Source: TMED27 sp045106175
GTDB lineage: Bacteria; Pseudomonadota; Alphaproteobacteria; Micavibrionales; Micavibrionaceae
DNA length: 30,270 nt
Reading direction: 5' to 3'
Assembly: GCA_045106175.1 (NCBI GenBank)
Contig: JBGCEF010000071.1
Span: forward strand, 1 to 30,270
Of this stretch, positions 8,017 through 15,404 are shown piece by piece. A program made the position numbers and the translations under genes. A model generated the notes under the pieces. The model was given only the letters and a program-made list of their open reading frames with translations, was not told the DNA's origin and made no database searches. The stretch's first letter is position 1. Each line of letters opens with the position of its first letter.

Positions 8017-8333
8017 TTCTTGCTATCAAGCATCCATTTAAGCTCATCTAGCACTTTGTCGACGTCGGCACCTTGGATGTCACGTTTGGCGCGTTCCATT
8101 GCAGATTGTTGTTTCTTTGTCATTGCTGCGGCGATTTTATCGAGCGTATCTTCGCCTATATGCGCTCTCGCGGAACGAACGTTGGCCATGGCTTTTGCGC
8201 GTAGCGCATCCCCTGTTAAACCATGACCCCCGCTGTCTTTATTCCCCACACAACTCGCTTTACCGCGTTTGTCCGATGTTTTGTTTTTAGTTCCCTTTTT
8301 ATTTTGGGATTTTTTATCTTTGTTCCAAAACAT
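8013..8333 (-). CDS. Small basic conserved-looking protein, unknown function
   Basis: About 106 residues. The first 35 are lysine-rich and probably disordered (WNKDKKSQNKKGTK). The remainder is a helical domain with the pattern GLTGDALRAKAMANVRSA, then IGEDTLDKIAAAM and DVDKVLDELKWML. I believe similar short proteins occur in other alphaproteobacteria, but I cannot name a family. Starts are possible at 8348, 8339 or 8333; none has a clear ribosome site, and 8333 gives the simplest N-terminus. Tail-to-tail overlap with the preceding + gene leaves no room for a terminator between them. A nucleic-acid-binding role would fit the basic tail but is a guess. Confidence 0.6.
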   Translation of the reverse strand: MFWNKDKKSQNKKGTKNKTSDKRGKASCVGNKDSGGHGLTGDALRAKAMANVRSARAHIGEDTLDKIAAAMTKKQQSAMERAKRDIQGADVDKVLDELKWMLDSKN

Positions 8334-8392
8334 AAACATACAATACATTTGTGTTCTTAATATTATGTGAATAATAGATTGAATTTTATCTA

Positions 8393-9145
8393 TTAGCCTA
8401 AAGTTCTCTCGCTTCGTACTGTCCTTAAAAAATTTACTTTTTCTTGGCCTGGCGCTAAAGGCATAGGAATATGCTCTGCGGCTGCTTCAATTCCAAATTC
8501 TGCAACAATAGGGTGATCTGTGCCACGGTGTTGTGTAATGCATGGGCCTTCCAAGGCATACCATTTATTATCAATTAAAAATCCAATACCTGGGCCTGTT
8601 GCGTACATATTGTCTGTTCTTTGGTCATTTCCATCACGATGCGAGCCATGATCATGGACATATTGTAAGCCTGTTTTTTGTATGATTAGAGAATAATATT
8701 CTTCGGCGCCCTCTCCCGAATTAAAATTTATAAATCGACCATCTTCCGTTAGTACGCATAACCCGTGTCTTTCTTCATCTTCCTTGGATAAAGACTTCAA
8801 ACCTGTTGTTAAAGGAGGAGGATTTATCATCTTGCATTGTCCTGACATTCTTCCTGTTGCTTCTAATGCAAATGGCAGAAAACGTGGCTCTAGCGTTGCT
8901 ACATTTCCTTCGCCTGCTAGTGAGAAATCTGCACGGTAAAATTTTTGCGCCATTTCTTCGGTATTTCCTAATACAGCATTTCTAAATGCTCTCACTCTTT
9001 TACAAGATTGATGCAATGGAATATATGTTACTAATACATTTGGATCTGTATCTATAACCTCGCGCCCTTCTCTGAGGTCACTGACCATGCGTACATATTG
9101 GGTGGGTGCATCCCTCAATGAATTTACAGAATTTAAATCAAACAT
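8393..9145 (-). CDS. Uncharacterised 250-aa protein
   Basis: I do not recognise this protein. It has no signal peptide or transmembrane segment and looks soluble and cytoplasmic. Notable stretches are TYIPLHQSCKRVRAFRNAV (about 40-58), a Pro-rich loop INPPPLTTGLKSL, and a His/Asp-rich section YVHDHGSHRDGNDQRTDN (about 162-179) that could bind a metal. The flanking sequences are AT-rich: 43 bases before the next gene's start region on one side and 77 bases on the other. The coding sequence itself also looks somewhat richer in A and T than the metabolic genes around it, which would fit recent acquisition, but this is an impression by eye. It is separated from the ceramidase gene upstream, so it may have its own promoter. 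Confidence 0.7.
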   Translation of the reverse strand: MFDLNSVNSLRDAPTQYVRMVSDLREGREVIDTDPNVLVTYIPLHQSCKRVRAFRNAVLGNTEEMAQKFYRADFSLAGEGNVATLEPRFLPFALEATGRMSGQCKMINPPPLTTGLKSLSKEDEERHGLCVLTEDGRFINFNSGEGAEEYYSLIIQKTGLQYVHDHGSHRDGNDQRTDNMYATGPGIGFLIDNKWYALEGPCITQHRGTDHPIVAEFGIEAAAEHIPMPLAPGQEKVNFLRTVRSERTLG

Positions 9146-9222
9146 ATTGATACTTTTTCAAAATCATATTTTTTAAAAACATGAAATTAAATTAAATGTA
9201 TAGTTTTGTCAAATTATGTAAA

Positions 9223-9861
9223 TTATTTAGCGTTTAAAATATAGGCTCTTGCGGAGAGGTATAAGACGATAGCGTTAAGGCAGTGCCATAGGAAGTGGGT
9301 GCCGAAGGGGATTATTTCACATAGCATTTCATCGATTGATCGTAATGTCATCGAGATTGCAAATAATGCGGCAGTGGCTAGAAGGCTCCATTTTTCTTTT
9401 TGCTTTGTGACATAGTGATAAACACCAAAGCCTGTGACGAATATCAGCGCGGGCGCGTATTCAAGCGTACCGTTAAGCCATTCTCTGGGGAGTTGCATGG
9501 ATATATACATCAGCAAAAAGAACACACCCAAAAGTGGGAAGGTCCATTTGCATGGCATGCCCATGACGCGCTGCGCATAAAATTGAATAAATGCGATTTG
9601 GAATGCAAGAATAGGTAAAACGTCGCTCATCATGGCCCAGAATGTTGCGAATGTGTGAAAAAGGCTTGAGCCAATGCCCATTGCAAAGATCATGGCGATT
9701 AAAAAGCCGCTACGCCAATTTAGCGCATTTTTTTGATGCACGTATTTTACAGCAAGAAAACCAGCGATAATGAACGCGCCATTTGTTAGCGCATTAAGGG
9801 GTTCTGCCCACAAGCCGGGTTCCAAACGTTCGCAATAAATATCGATGTAATGATTCAGCAT
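9223..9861 (-). CDS. Ceramidase-family integral membrane hydrolase (CREST superfamily)
   Basis: A 212-residue polytopic protein with about seven hydrophobic segments, matching the alkaline ceramidase family, zinc-dependent membrane amidases that release fatty acid from ceramide or related N-acyl lipids. The CREST active-site set is complete: Ser65-x3-His69, Asp80 exactly 11 residues later (as in human ACER3, His81/Asp92), and His189-x3-His193 in GTHFLWHCLN. The N-terminus (Asp7, Cys10-Glu11, then WAEPLNALTN) resembles the calcium-binding N-terminus of ACERs. It is the last gene of a six-gene run containing thiolase and FadN-like genes, starting 7 bases after the EamA stop. The substrate could be a sphingolipid or another acyl amide; the sequence does not decide. 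Confidence 0.82.
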   Translation of the reverse strand: MLNHYIDIYCERLEPGLWAEPLNALTNGAFIIAGFLAVKYVHQKNALNWRSGFLIAMIFAMGIGSSLFHTFATFWAMMSDVLPILAFQIAFIQFYAQRVMGMPCKWTFPLLGVFFLLMYISMQLPREWLNGTLEYAPALIFVTGFGVYHYVTKQKEKWSLLATAALFAISMTLRSIDEMLCEIIPFGTHFLWHCLNAIVLYLSARAYILNAK

Positions 9862-9868
9862 ATCGTTA

Positions 9869-10303
9869 TTATTTTGTTTGTCCGTAAACCATAATGAAAG
9901 ACCCTGCCATAATTAGAGCTCCGCCAAGTATAATTGTCCAGTCAATGGTCCGCAAACCAAAGAAAATAAATAAGAATAACAACGTGAATAAAGGATATGA
10001 AATTTCTGCAAAAGAGGCATAGCTTGCAGATGTGGTTTTTATAGCAAACATGGTGAAGACCCAGCCCAGTGTTGGCGCCGTAACAGCTGTTAGCACTATT
10101 ACTAAGCTTGTTTTATCAAATGCAAAATCAAATGATAACGGGTCACCTTTTAATTTAATATACACACCCATAACAATGATACCTGCGATAGCACTTAAAG
10201 CCATGTAGGTGGCTAGATTCGTGAGCTTTAACGCTTTTTCAGTGAAAGCAAAAGCAAGACCATAAAACATGGCGGCGAAAATGGGGAAAAAGGCGTAAAT
10301 CAT
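9869..10303 (-). CDS. Half-size EamA/DMT-family membrane transporter
   Basis: A 144-residue membrane protein with about five hydrophobic helices (3-20, 30-48, 66-87, 95-116, 120-141). This equals one EamA repeat of the drug/metabolite transporter superfamily; the C-terminal pattern ISYPLFTLLFLFIFFG then ILGGALIMAGSFIMVYG is characteristic. Full DMT exporters have two repeats in about 300 residues, so this one would have to work as a dimer, as small multidrug resistance and other single-domain members do. Its ATG overlaps the stop of the methyltransferase gene by four bases (ATGA), which indicates translational coupling. The substrate is unknown. No sign of a lost second half is seen: the next gene begins 7 bases later in an unrelated family. 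Confidence 0.75.
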   Translation of the reverse strand: MIYAFFPIFAAMFYGLAFAFTEKALKLTNLATYMALSAIAGIIVMGVYIKLKGDPLSFDFAFDKTSLVIVLTAVTAPTLGWVFTMFAIKTTSASYASFAEISYPLFTLLFLFIFFGLRTIDWTIILGGALIMAGSFIMVYGQTK

Positions 10304-10935
10304 AGTGTGTTTTGAGAACCGGTTTGTTCTATAGGTACTCTTTTATTTCTTTTTCTAAATTTAGCTGCGTAAGCACGTCGCTGCTTGGCAACTTCATATA
10401 AGACAATGCCAGAAGAGGTCGCTAGGTTGAGGCTTTCAATCATACCGTACATTGGAATTTGCACACATAGCTCACTTGCTTCAACAGCCTCTTGTGTGAT
10501 CCCTTGTGATTCATTGCCAAACCAAACGGCTAATTTTGTATATTGTGTGAAGTCGCCTTCATCTAAGACAACGTTGTCTCGCCCTTTGACATGAGGTGAC
10601 GTTACTATTGAAGTGAAATTATTTTTCTCTAAATGTGCAATGCAGTCTGCAGTACTATCAAAGCGTTTTACAAAGCTCCATTTTACAGCAGACACAGATG
10701 TTGTGAAAATCTCATCTTTTTTAACGCGCATATCATCCCATTGATCAGGCAATTTTTTCTTTGGATCAATAATATATGTTTTTTCAACACCAAGCGCATT
10801 TACATTGCGGATCACAGTCCCAATATTTTTAATAAGTTTTGGGTTTTCGATTACCGCAATAAGGTTTTTGCAGCGAAAATCTCTAATTTCATTTGCTCGC
10901 TTACGAACACCCGATTTTTTCTTTTTTTCTTCCAT
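10300..10935 (-). CDS. SpoU/TrmH-family RNA 2'-O-methyltransferase
   Basis: A 211-residue SPOUT-fold enzyme that methylates a ribose 2'-hydroxyl in tRNA or rRNA using S-adenosylmethionine. All three motifs of the family are present: motif 1 KNIGTVIRNVNALGV, motif 2 LAVWFGNESQGIT, and motif 3 IPMYGMIESLNLATSSGIV, which forms the trefoil knot and cofactor pocket. The N-terminus is strongly basic (MEEKKKKSGVRKRAN) and the C-terminus is basic too, which suits RNA binding. It lacks the extra N-terminal domain of RlmB-type enzymes, and the specific target nucleotide cannot be told. It lies 27 bases after the FadN-like stop and is translationally coupled to the EamA gene. Confidence 0.88.
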   Translation of the reverse strand: MEEKKKKSGVRKRANEIRDFRCKNLIAVIENPKLIKNIGTVIRNVNALGVEKTYIIDPKKKLPDQWDDMRVKKDEIFTTSVSAVKWSFVKRFDSTADCIAHLEKNNFTSIVTSPHVKGRDNVVLDEGDFTQYTKLAVWFGNESQGITQEAVEASELCVQIPMYGMIESLNLATSSGIVLYEVAKQRRAYAAKFRKRNKRVPIEQTGSQNTL

Positions 10936-10962
10936 AACGAAGGTGTTTATAGATTAGAAAAA

Positions 10963-13365
10963 TCAATTCCGCAACGGTTTGCCTTTTTCGAGCATGTGTT
11001 CAATGCGGGCGAAGGTGCCTTCCTCGTGGAGGAGATGCATAAATTCGGCTAGCTCTAATTTAAGCAGGTCATCTTCGCTTAACGTTTCGGTGTAATCCTT
11101 ATCACCACCGGATAAGACATTGGCGAGACGATTGGAAACGACCACATCATATGGTGTTGCTTTGCCAGATTTTCTTAAATCACCAACCGCCAGATCAAGA
11201 GCAGTTTTACCCGTTGCGCCAGGCAGGCGAATATCTTCAGCTTTTTCAGGCGGCACATAGTCTTTTGCCAATTCTAATGCGCGTTGTTTCGCATCATAGA
11301 GAAGGCGATCGCGGTTCATTGTGATCCCGTCTGTTTCGCGGAAATAACCGATATCTTGAGCTTCATGTGCACTTTTTGCAACGGTTGCCATGCCGATGGT
11401 TTCGAACGCCTTGCGGGTTGCACCCATTGGCGTTGTATTCGGTGAGAACCAGAGGGCATCGCGGCCAAATTTACCAATTTTGCCCTTATGTTGAGCCTTC
11501 TCGCGTTCTTGGAAACGAAGGATCATCTCCTTACAGCCGCCCCAACCAGGTATAAGGCCCACACCGACCTCGACTAAGCCTGTATAAGTTTCGGCGTGCG
11601 CTTGGACGGCGTCAGATGTTAATAGAATTTCACAACCACCGCCAAGCGCCATACCGCTGGGTGCGGACACAACAGGGAATGGCGCGAATTTTAAACCCAT
11701 AAAGACGCGTTGACCGCTTGCAACGAATTCTTCAACTTGTGGGTACATGGCGATATTAATCATGAACATCGCAAGGCCGAGATTTGCACCTGCACTGAAA
11801 TGGCTTGCCTCGTTGTAGATAACAAGCGCCTTATAATCGTCGGATTTTTCGATTGTTTTTTGTGTTTTGACCAACATTTCGAATATTTGCTCATCAAATG
11901 TATTCATTTTTGATGTTTTTTCGAAACATAAAACGCCATCGCCAATGTCCCAGACGCTTGCTGAGCCGTTTTTCATGACGGGTTCGGAAGAAAGTTTGAT
12001 ATCGCGGAGCAAAAGCACGCCATCAGGGCGAATAACATCGTGGTATTGACCATCGGTGCCAAAGAATTGAATTTTTCCGCTTTGGATTTTATAGAATGTA
12101 CCCTCGCCCAAATTTTCAAGGATTTTTGGAACGGTAATGCCTTCTTCCTTTAGCTTTTCAGCAAACCAGGCCGGGCCGAGAGCATCCAGCATTTCAAACG
12201 GGCCTTTTTTCCAATTATAGCCAAGTTTCATGCCTTCATCGATATCGAAGACTGTATCGGCAATCTCACCGACAAGATTTGTGGCGTAAGTGAGAGTGTC
12301 GCGCAATACTGCCCATGCGTATTGGCCACCATCGCTTTCGGTTTCAACAACGGCGCGTAAGCCTTTGCGGCCTGCCTTTACGGCAGGGTCTGCACCAGCG
12401 GCTTTTTTGATGGATTTACCATACTGACCTTCGTCGAATTTGGCTGCGTCAATTTGTAATGCTTGTTTTTCTTTTGTGCCCTTTGGTGCGTCAGGATTAA
12501 GACGATAAAAACCACCTTTTCCTTTGCGCCCTGTGTATCCTGCGTCGATCAAGCCATGAACGAACGCATGATCGATAAAGACATTGCGGTATGCGTCATC
12601 TTTAGGAAGCGTTGACAGGAGGCTTTCGGAGAGTTTAGGCATCAAATCAATGCCAACAAGATCAATCAGGCCGAAAACTCCCGTTTTTGGGATGCCGACG
12701 GGTTTTGACATGACGGCATCGGCAAGCTCTATCGGTACATTTTGTTTGATGGCTTCGTTAACGCCAGCCGTCAACCAGAATACGCCAAGGCGATTTGCGA
12801 TAAAGCCGGGTGTGTCATTACATTGCACGACACCTTTGCCGAGCTTGACATCGCAAATCTCGCGGATGGTCTGAACTGCTTTTTTATCTGTCTTTTCACC
12901 AACAATTAATTCAAGCAAACGCATATAACGCGGCGGGTTGAAGAAGTGAGTGATCATAAAATCTTTTGCGAAAGAATCAGGTTGGCCTTCAACCAGTTTA
13001 TACAGCGGTATTGTTGATGTGTTAGACGATACGATCGAGCCTTTTTTGCGAGCCTTTTCAATTTTTTCGTATGTTTGATGTTTGATTTCTAGTTTTTCTA
13101 AAACAACTTCGATAATCCAGTCGCAATCACTGATCATATCAAGGTCATCATCGATTGTGCCCGTTGTGATCATTTTCGCATTACGTTTACGCATGAAAGG
13201 CGCGGGATCGGATTTCACCATTTTTGCAACCGCGTCGGCGGCAAGGTCTTTACCTTCAACTTTGATGTCGAGAAGGACAACAGGGATGCCAGCATTTGTT
13301 AGCTGGGCTGCAATTCCGCTTCCCATTACACCCGATCCAATGACTGCTACTTTTTCTATGCTCAT
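10963..13365 (-). CDS. Bifunctional 3-hydroxyacyl-CoA dehydrogenase / enoyl-CoA hydratase, FadN type
   Basis: An 800-residue enzyme carrying two steps of beta-oxidation. The dehydrogenase comes first: NAD-binding VIGSGVMGSGIAAQL (about 8-22), NTSTIPLYKLVEG, and the C-terminal helical dehydrogenase domains to about residue 430. The crotonase domain follows (about 470-680), with SAGANLGL and GMALGGGCEILL forming the oxyanion hole and GLVEVGVGLIPGWGG further on. This order, opposite to FadB/FadJ, and the length match Bacillus subtilis FadN (789 residues), whose partners FadA and FadE also have counterparts here (thiolase in the same operon, acyl-CoA dehydrogenase 4 kb away). The start overlaps the stop of the 82-residue membrane protein by four bases (ATGA). 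Confidence 0.92.
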   Translation of the reverse strand: MSIEKVAVIGSGVMGSGIAAQLTNAGIPVVLLDIKVEGKDLAADAVAKMVKSDPAPFMRKRNAKMITTGTIDDDLDMISDCDWIIEVVLEKLEIKHQTYEKIEKARKKGSIVSSNTSTIPLYKLVEGQPDSFAKDFMITHFFNPPRYMRLLELIVGEKTDKKAVQTIREICDVKLGKGVVQCNDTPGFIANRLGVFWLTAGVNEAIKQNVPIELADAVMSKPVGIPKTGVFGLIDLVGIDLMPKLSESLLSTLPKDDAYRNVFIDHAFVHGLIDAGYTGRKGKGGFYRLNPDAPKGTKEKQALQIDAAKFDEGQYGKSIKKAAGADPAVKAGRKGLRAVVETESDGGQYAWAVLRDTLTYATNLVGEIADTVFDIDEGMKLGYNWKKGPFEMLDALGPAWFAEKLKEEGITVPKILENLGEGTFYKIQSGKIQFFGTDGQYHDVIRPDGVLLLRDIKLSSEPVMKNGSASVWDIGDGVLCFEKTSKMNTFDEQIFEMLVKTQKTIEKSDDYKALVIYNEASHFSAGANLGLAMFMINIAMYPQVEEFVASGQRVFMGLKFAPFPVVSAPSGMALGGGCEILLTSDAVQAHAETYTGLVEVGVGLIPGWGGCKEMILRFQEREKAQHKGKIGKFGRDALWFSPNTTPMGATRKAFETIGMATVAKSAHEAQDIGYFRETDGITMNRDRLLYDAKQRALELAKDYVPPEKAEDIRLPGATGKTALDLAVGDLRKSGKATPYDVVVSNRLANVLSGGDKDYTETLSEDDLLKLELAEFMHLLHEEGTFARIEHMLEKGKPLRN

Positions 13366-13610
13366 TTTGAATAAACCCTTTTTATCCAGACACCCTTAAA
13401 TAAGGGCAATGTTAATGTTGATGCGATATAAGCGATGACGGGAATTCCAGCGTGGAGCCATGCATCTTTTACGCCTAAATATTCTAAATAACCCCCGATA
13501 ATCACATATGTCCCAATCGCAATAATTGCGCGCCTTGTGAGGGATGTTTCCCAAGCTTTATCCACTTCAACGCGTGCGTTTCTTTCTGTGATATCGGCGA
13601 TATCATTCAT
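13362..13610 (-). CDS. Small conserved membrane protein within beta-oxidation operon
   Basis: An 82-residue protein starting at ATG 13610, 4 bases after the thiolase stop. The longer in-frame opening to 13694 would overlap the thiolase by 80 bases and is rejected. A short polar N-terminus (NARVEVDKAWETSLTRR) is followed by two hydrophobic helices (about 27-46 and 54-72) and a basic tail (KRVYSK), so both ends probably face the cytoplasm. I do not know its function. Its position, coupled by ATGA overlap to the FadN-like gene and next to the thiolase, suggests it either anchors the beta-oxidation enzymes at the membrane or is a passenger. Similar small proteins are, I believe, found widely as hypothetical entries. 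Confidence 0.75.
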   Translation of the reverse strand: MNDIADITERNARVEVDKAWETSLTRRAIIAIGTYVIIGGYLEYLGVKDAWLHAGIPVIAYIASTLTLPLFKGVWIKRVYSK

Positions 13611-13614
13611 CTTG

Positions 13615-14742
13615 TTAAATCGCCTCCAAAACGGTTGCAACGCCTTGGCCGCCGCCGATGCACATTGTGGCAAGGGCATATTTTGCGCCTTCACGTTTTA
13701 AAAGGCTGGCGGCTTTTCCGGTGATACGTGCGCCGGATGTGCCGAGCGGGTGGCCCAAAGCGATTGCACCACCATCAAGGTTAATTTTAGAGATATCTGC
13801 GCCAAGTTCTTTAATGACTGATAATCCTTGCGCGGCGAAAGCTTCGTTAAGTTCAATCAAGTCGATGTCGTCGAGTGTGAGGCCGGCGCGATCCAGAGCT
13901 TTTTTTGTCGCAGGCACTGGGCCGATGCCCATGATATCCGCGGCGCATCCAGCAACAGCGATCGATTTAATCCGTGCTAATTTCGGCAGGCCGTGTTTAT
14001 CGGCATATTCTTCGGATGCCACCAAAACGGCTGCTGTTCCGTCGGTTAATGGTGATGACGTTGCGGCTGTCACGGTTCCGTCTTCGAGGAAGGCAGGTTT
14101 AAGTGTTGCCAGTTTTTCAGTTGAAGAATCACCGCGAATTGTTCCATCGGCTTTTACATCGCCGATTGGTACAATTTCATCATCAAATTTTCCATCCTTT
14201 GCGGCGGCGGCGGCCTTGTGATGAGAATTAACTGCGAATTCTTCTTGGTCTTCGCGTTTGATGTCATATTTTTTCACTAAATTTTCAGCTGTCTCGCCCA
14301 TGCCGATATACGCGGCGGGATGTTTTTCGAATAAAGCGGGGTTTGGCATTGGGTTGAACCCACCCATCGGAATGCGCGACATGCTTTCGACGCCAGCGCA
14401 AATGAAGACTTCACCGGCATCGGCATTGATTGCGCCAGCCGCAGTATGGATTGCTGTCATTGATGATCCACAAAAACGATTAATTGTCGCGCCCGCAATC
14501 GAATCAGGCAGGTCAGCATTTTGAACAACTAATTTTGCGATATTAAAGCCTTGTTCAGCTTCGGGGAATGCGCACCCCATGATGAGGTCTTCGATATCGT
14601 TCACATCAACGCCTGTCTCGTTAATGAGGGCTTTGACAATTTCAGCCGCCATATCATCAGGACGTGTTTTGGCAAGATCGCCTTTATTCGCGAAGTGCAT
14701 GGGAGAACGTTTAAAACCACAAATGACAACTGATTTTTGCAT
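13615..14742 (-). CDS. Acetyl-CoA acyltransferase (thiolase), FadA type
   Basis: A 375-residue thiolase that cleaves 3-ketoacyl-CoA to acetyl-CoA and a shortened acyl-CoA, or runs the reverse condensation. The catalytic residues are visible: Cys91 in INRFCGSSMTAIHTA, His331 in ALGHPLGTSGARI and Cys361 in ATMCIGGGQGVA. ATG 14742 is preferred over ATG 14763 because AAAGGT lies 7 bases upstream of it and family members begin close to this point. It is slightly shorter than the usual 390. It is the first gene of the minus-strand run, and its upstream region carries an inverted repeat that might be an operator. Context with FadN-type enzyme argues for a degradative role rather than acetoacetyl-CoA synthesis. 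Confidence 0.93.
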   Translation of the reverse strand: MQKSVVICGFKRSPMHFANKGDLAKTRPDDMAAEIVKALINETGVDVNDIEDLIMGCAFPEAEQGFNIAKLVVQNADLPDSIAGATINRFCGSSMTAIHTAAGAINADAGEVFICAGVESMSRIPMGGFNPMPNPALFEKHPAAYIGMGETAENLVKKYDIKREDQEEFAVNSHHKAAAAAKDGKFDDEIVPIGDVKADGTIRGDSSTEKLATLKPAFLEDGTVTAATSSPLTDGTAAVLVASEEYADKHGLPKLARIKSIAVAGCAADIMGIGPVPATKKALDRAGLTLDDIDLIELNEAFAAQGLSVIKELGADISKINLDGGAIALGHPLGTSGARITGKAASLLKREGAKYALATMCIGGGQGVATVLEAI

Positions 14743-14801
14743 GGGATACCTTTTTAAATTCACGGTGAAATTTCGTTACAGAGCAATTTGCGCTGAATCT
14801 T

Positions 14802-14822
14802 CTATATCTTACAATGATATAG
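14802..14822. promoter_or_regulatory. Inverted repeat in the thiolase/FYDLN divergent intergenic region
   Basis: CTATATC (14802-14808) and GATATAG (14816-14822) form a perfect 7-bp inverted repeat around TTACAAT, 60 bases upstream of the thiolase start. It could be an operator for the beta-oxidation operon or a chance AT-rich repeat. The whole 233-base gap holds no recognisable RNA gene. Confidence 0.25.
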
Positions 14823-14975
14823 CTTTGGGGTCGAGTGGTTTCAAATATGATTGCATGCGTATCTTTAAAAGACACATGATCGACTTGTTGTTTTTATTCA
14901 GCTTTTCATTTGACAGCGTCATAAAAATCGGGCAATTCCAGATCACGATATTTAATTTTTTAAAGGAGAAATGGC

Positions 14976-15395
14976 ATGAGTGCTGTTGCAGATGTAAGAG
15001 GTCTAAAAAGAATATGTGCGTCATGTGGGACCCGTTTTTATGACATGAATAAACGCCCGATCATTTGTCCATCATGCGGCAGTGAATTTACTGGTGACAT
15101 TAAGGTTAAAGCACGACGTGGCCGCGCCGCCATTATTGAAGAGGAAAAGGCAGCCGCCGAAAAAGCAGCGCCAGAGACAGCAAAAGAAGACAGTGATGAC
15201 GAAGTTGAAGAAGCAGAGGGTGTTGAGGTTGTGAGCCTTGATGATGCTGCGGCTGGTGAAGATAATGACGATGATGCCGAAGACGTTGCTGAAGCGGACC
15301 TTGATCTGGATGCTTTAGATGATGATGCCGAGTCTGATGACGATCTTTCGGGCCTTGAAGGTGATGTTGATCTTTCCGTTGATGAAAAAGAATAG
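14976..15395 (+). CDS. FYDLN_acid family (TIGR02300) zinc-ribbon protein
   Basis: A 139-residue protein of a family nearly confined to Alphaproteobacteria. The N-terminus has a four-cysteine zinc ribbon: Cys14-x2-Cys17 and Cys31-x2-Cys34, enclosing the name-giving motif as GTRFYDMNKRP (Met in place of Leu). A basic stretch (KVKARRGRAA) follows, then about 90 residues of extremely acidic, low-complexity sequence to the end. The family's function is unknown; the layout suggests nucleic-acid or protein binding by the ribbon. AAAGGAG at 14962-14968 supports the start. The stop at 15393 is followed after 9 bases, in the same frame, by the TTG start of prmA. Confidence 0.93.
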   Translation: MSAVADVRGLKRICASCGTRFYDMNKRPIICPSCGSEFTGDIKVKARRGRAAIIEEEKAAAEKAAPETAKEDSDDEVEEAEGVEVVSLDDAAAGEDNDDDAEDVAEADLDLDALDDDAESDDDLSGLEGDVDLSVDEKE

Positions 15396-15404
15396 TCGTA
15401 CCCC

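Noticed and set aside
9146..9222. AT-rich spacer as an attachment or insertion site
   Set aside because: No direct repeats, integrase, transposase or tRNA end are present nearby; composition alone is not enough.
10633..11052. + strand open frame of 139 codons across the trmH-type and FadN-like gene junction
   Set aside because: It is antisense to two real genes and rich in Phe/Cys as expected from a chance frame.
13658..14221. Long + strand open frame (187 codons) opposite the thiolase gene
   Set aside because: The antisense frame yields Ser/Ala/Pro-rich sequence with no domain, while the minus strand encodes a thiolase with all catalytic residues.
14910..14915. Perfect TTGACA as a -35 box for the FYDLN gene
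   Set aside because: At 16-18 bases downstream there is no credible -10 element, so a promoter cannot be claimed.
14743..14975. Possible tRNA or small RNA in the 233-base gap (GGGGTCGAGTGG segment looked tRNA-like)
   Set aside because: No acceptor stem, anticodon arm or matching T-arm could be assembled around it.
14579..15043. + strand open frame of 154 codons crossing the thiolase 5' end, the intergenic gap and the FYDLN gene start
   Set aside because: It overlaps two well-supported genes in other frames, has no ribosome site and no recognisable sequence.
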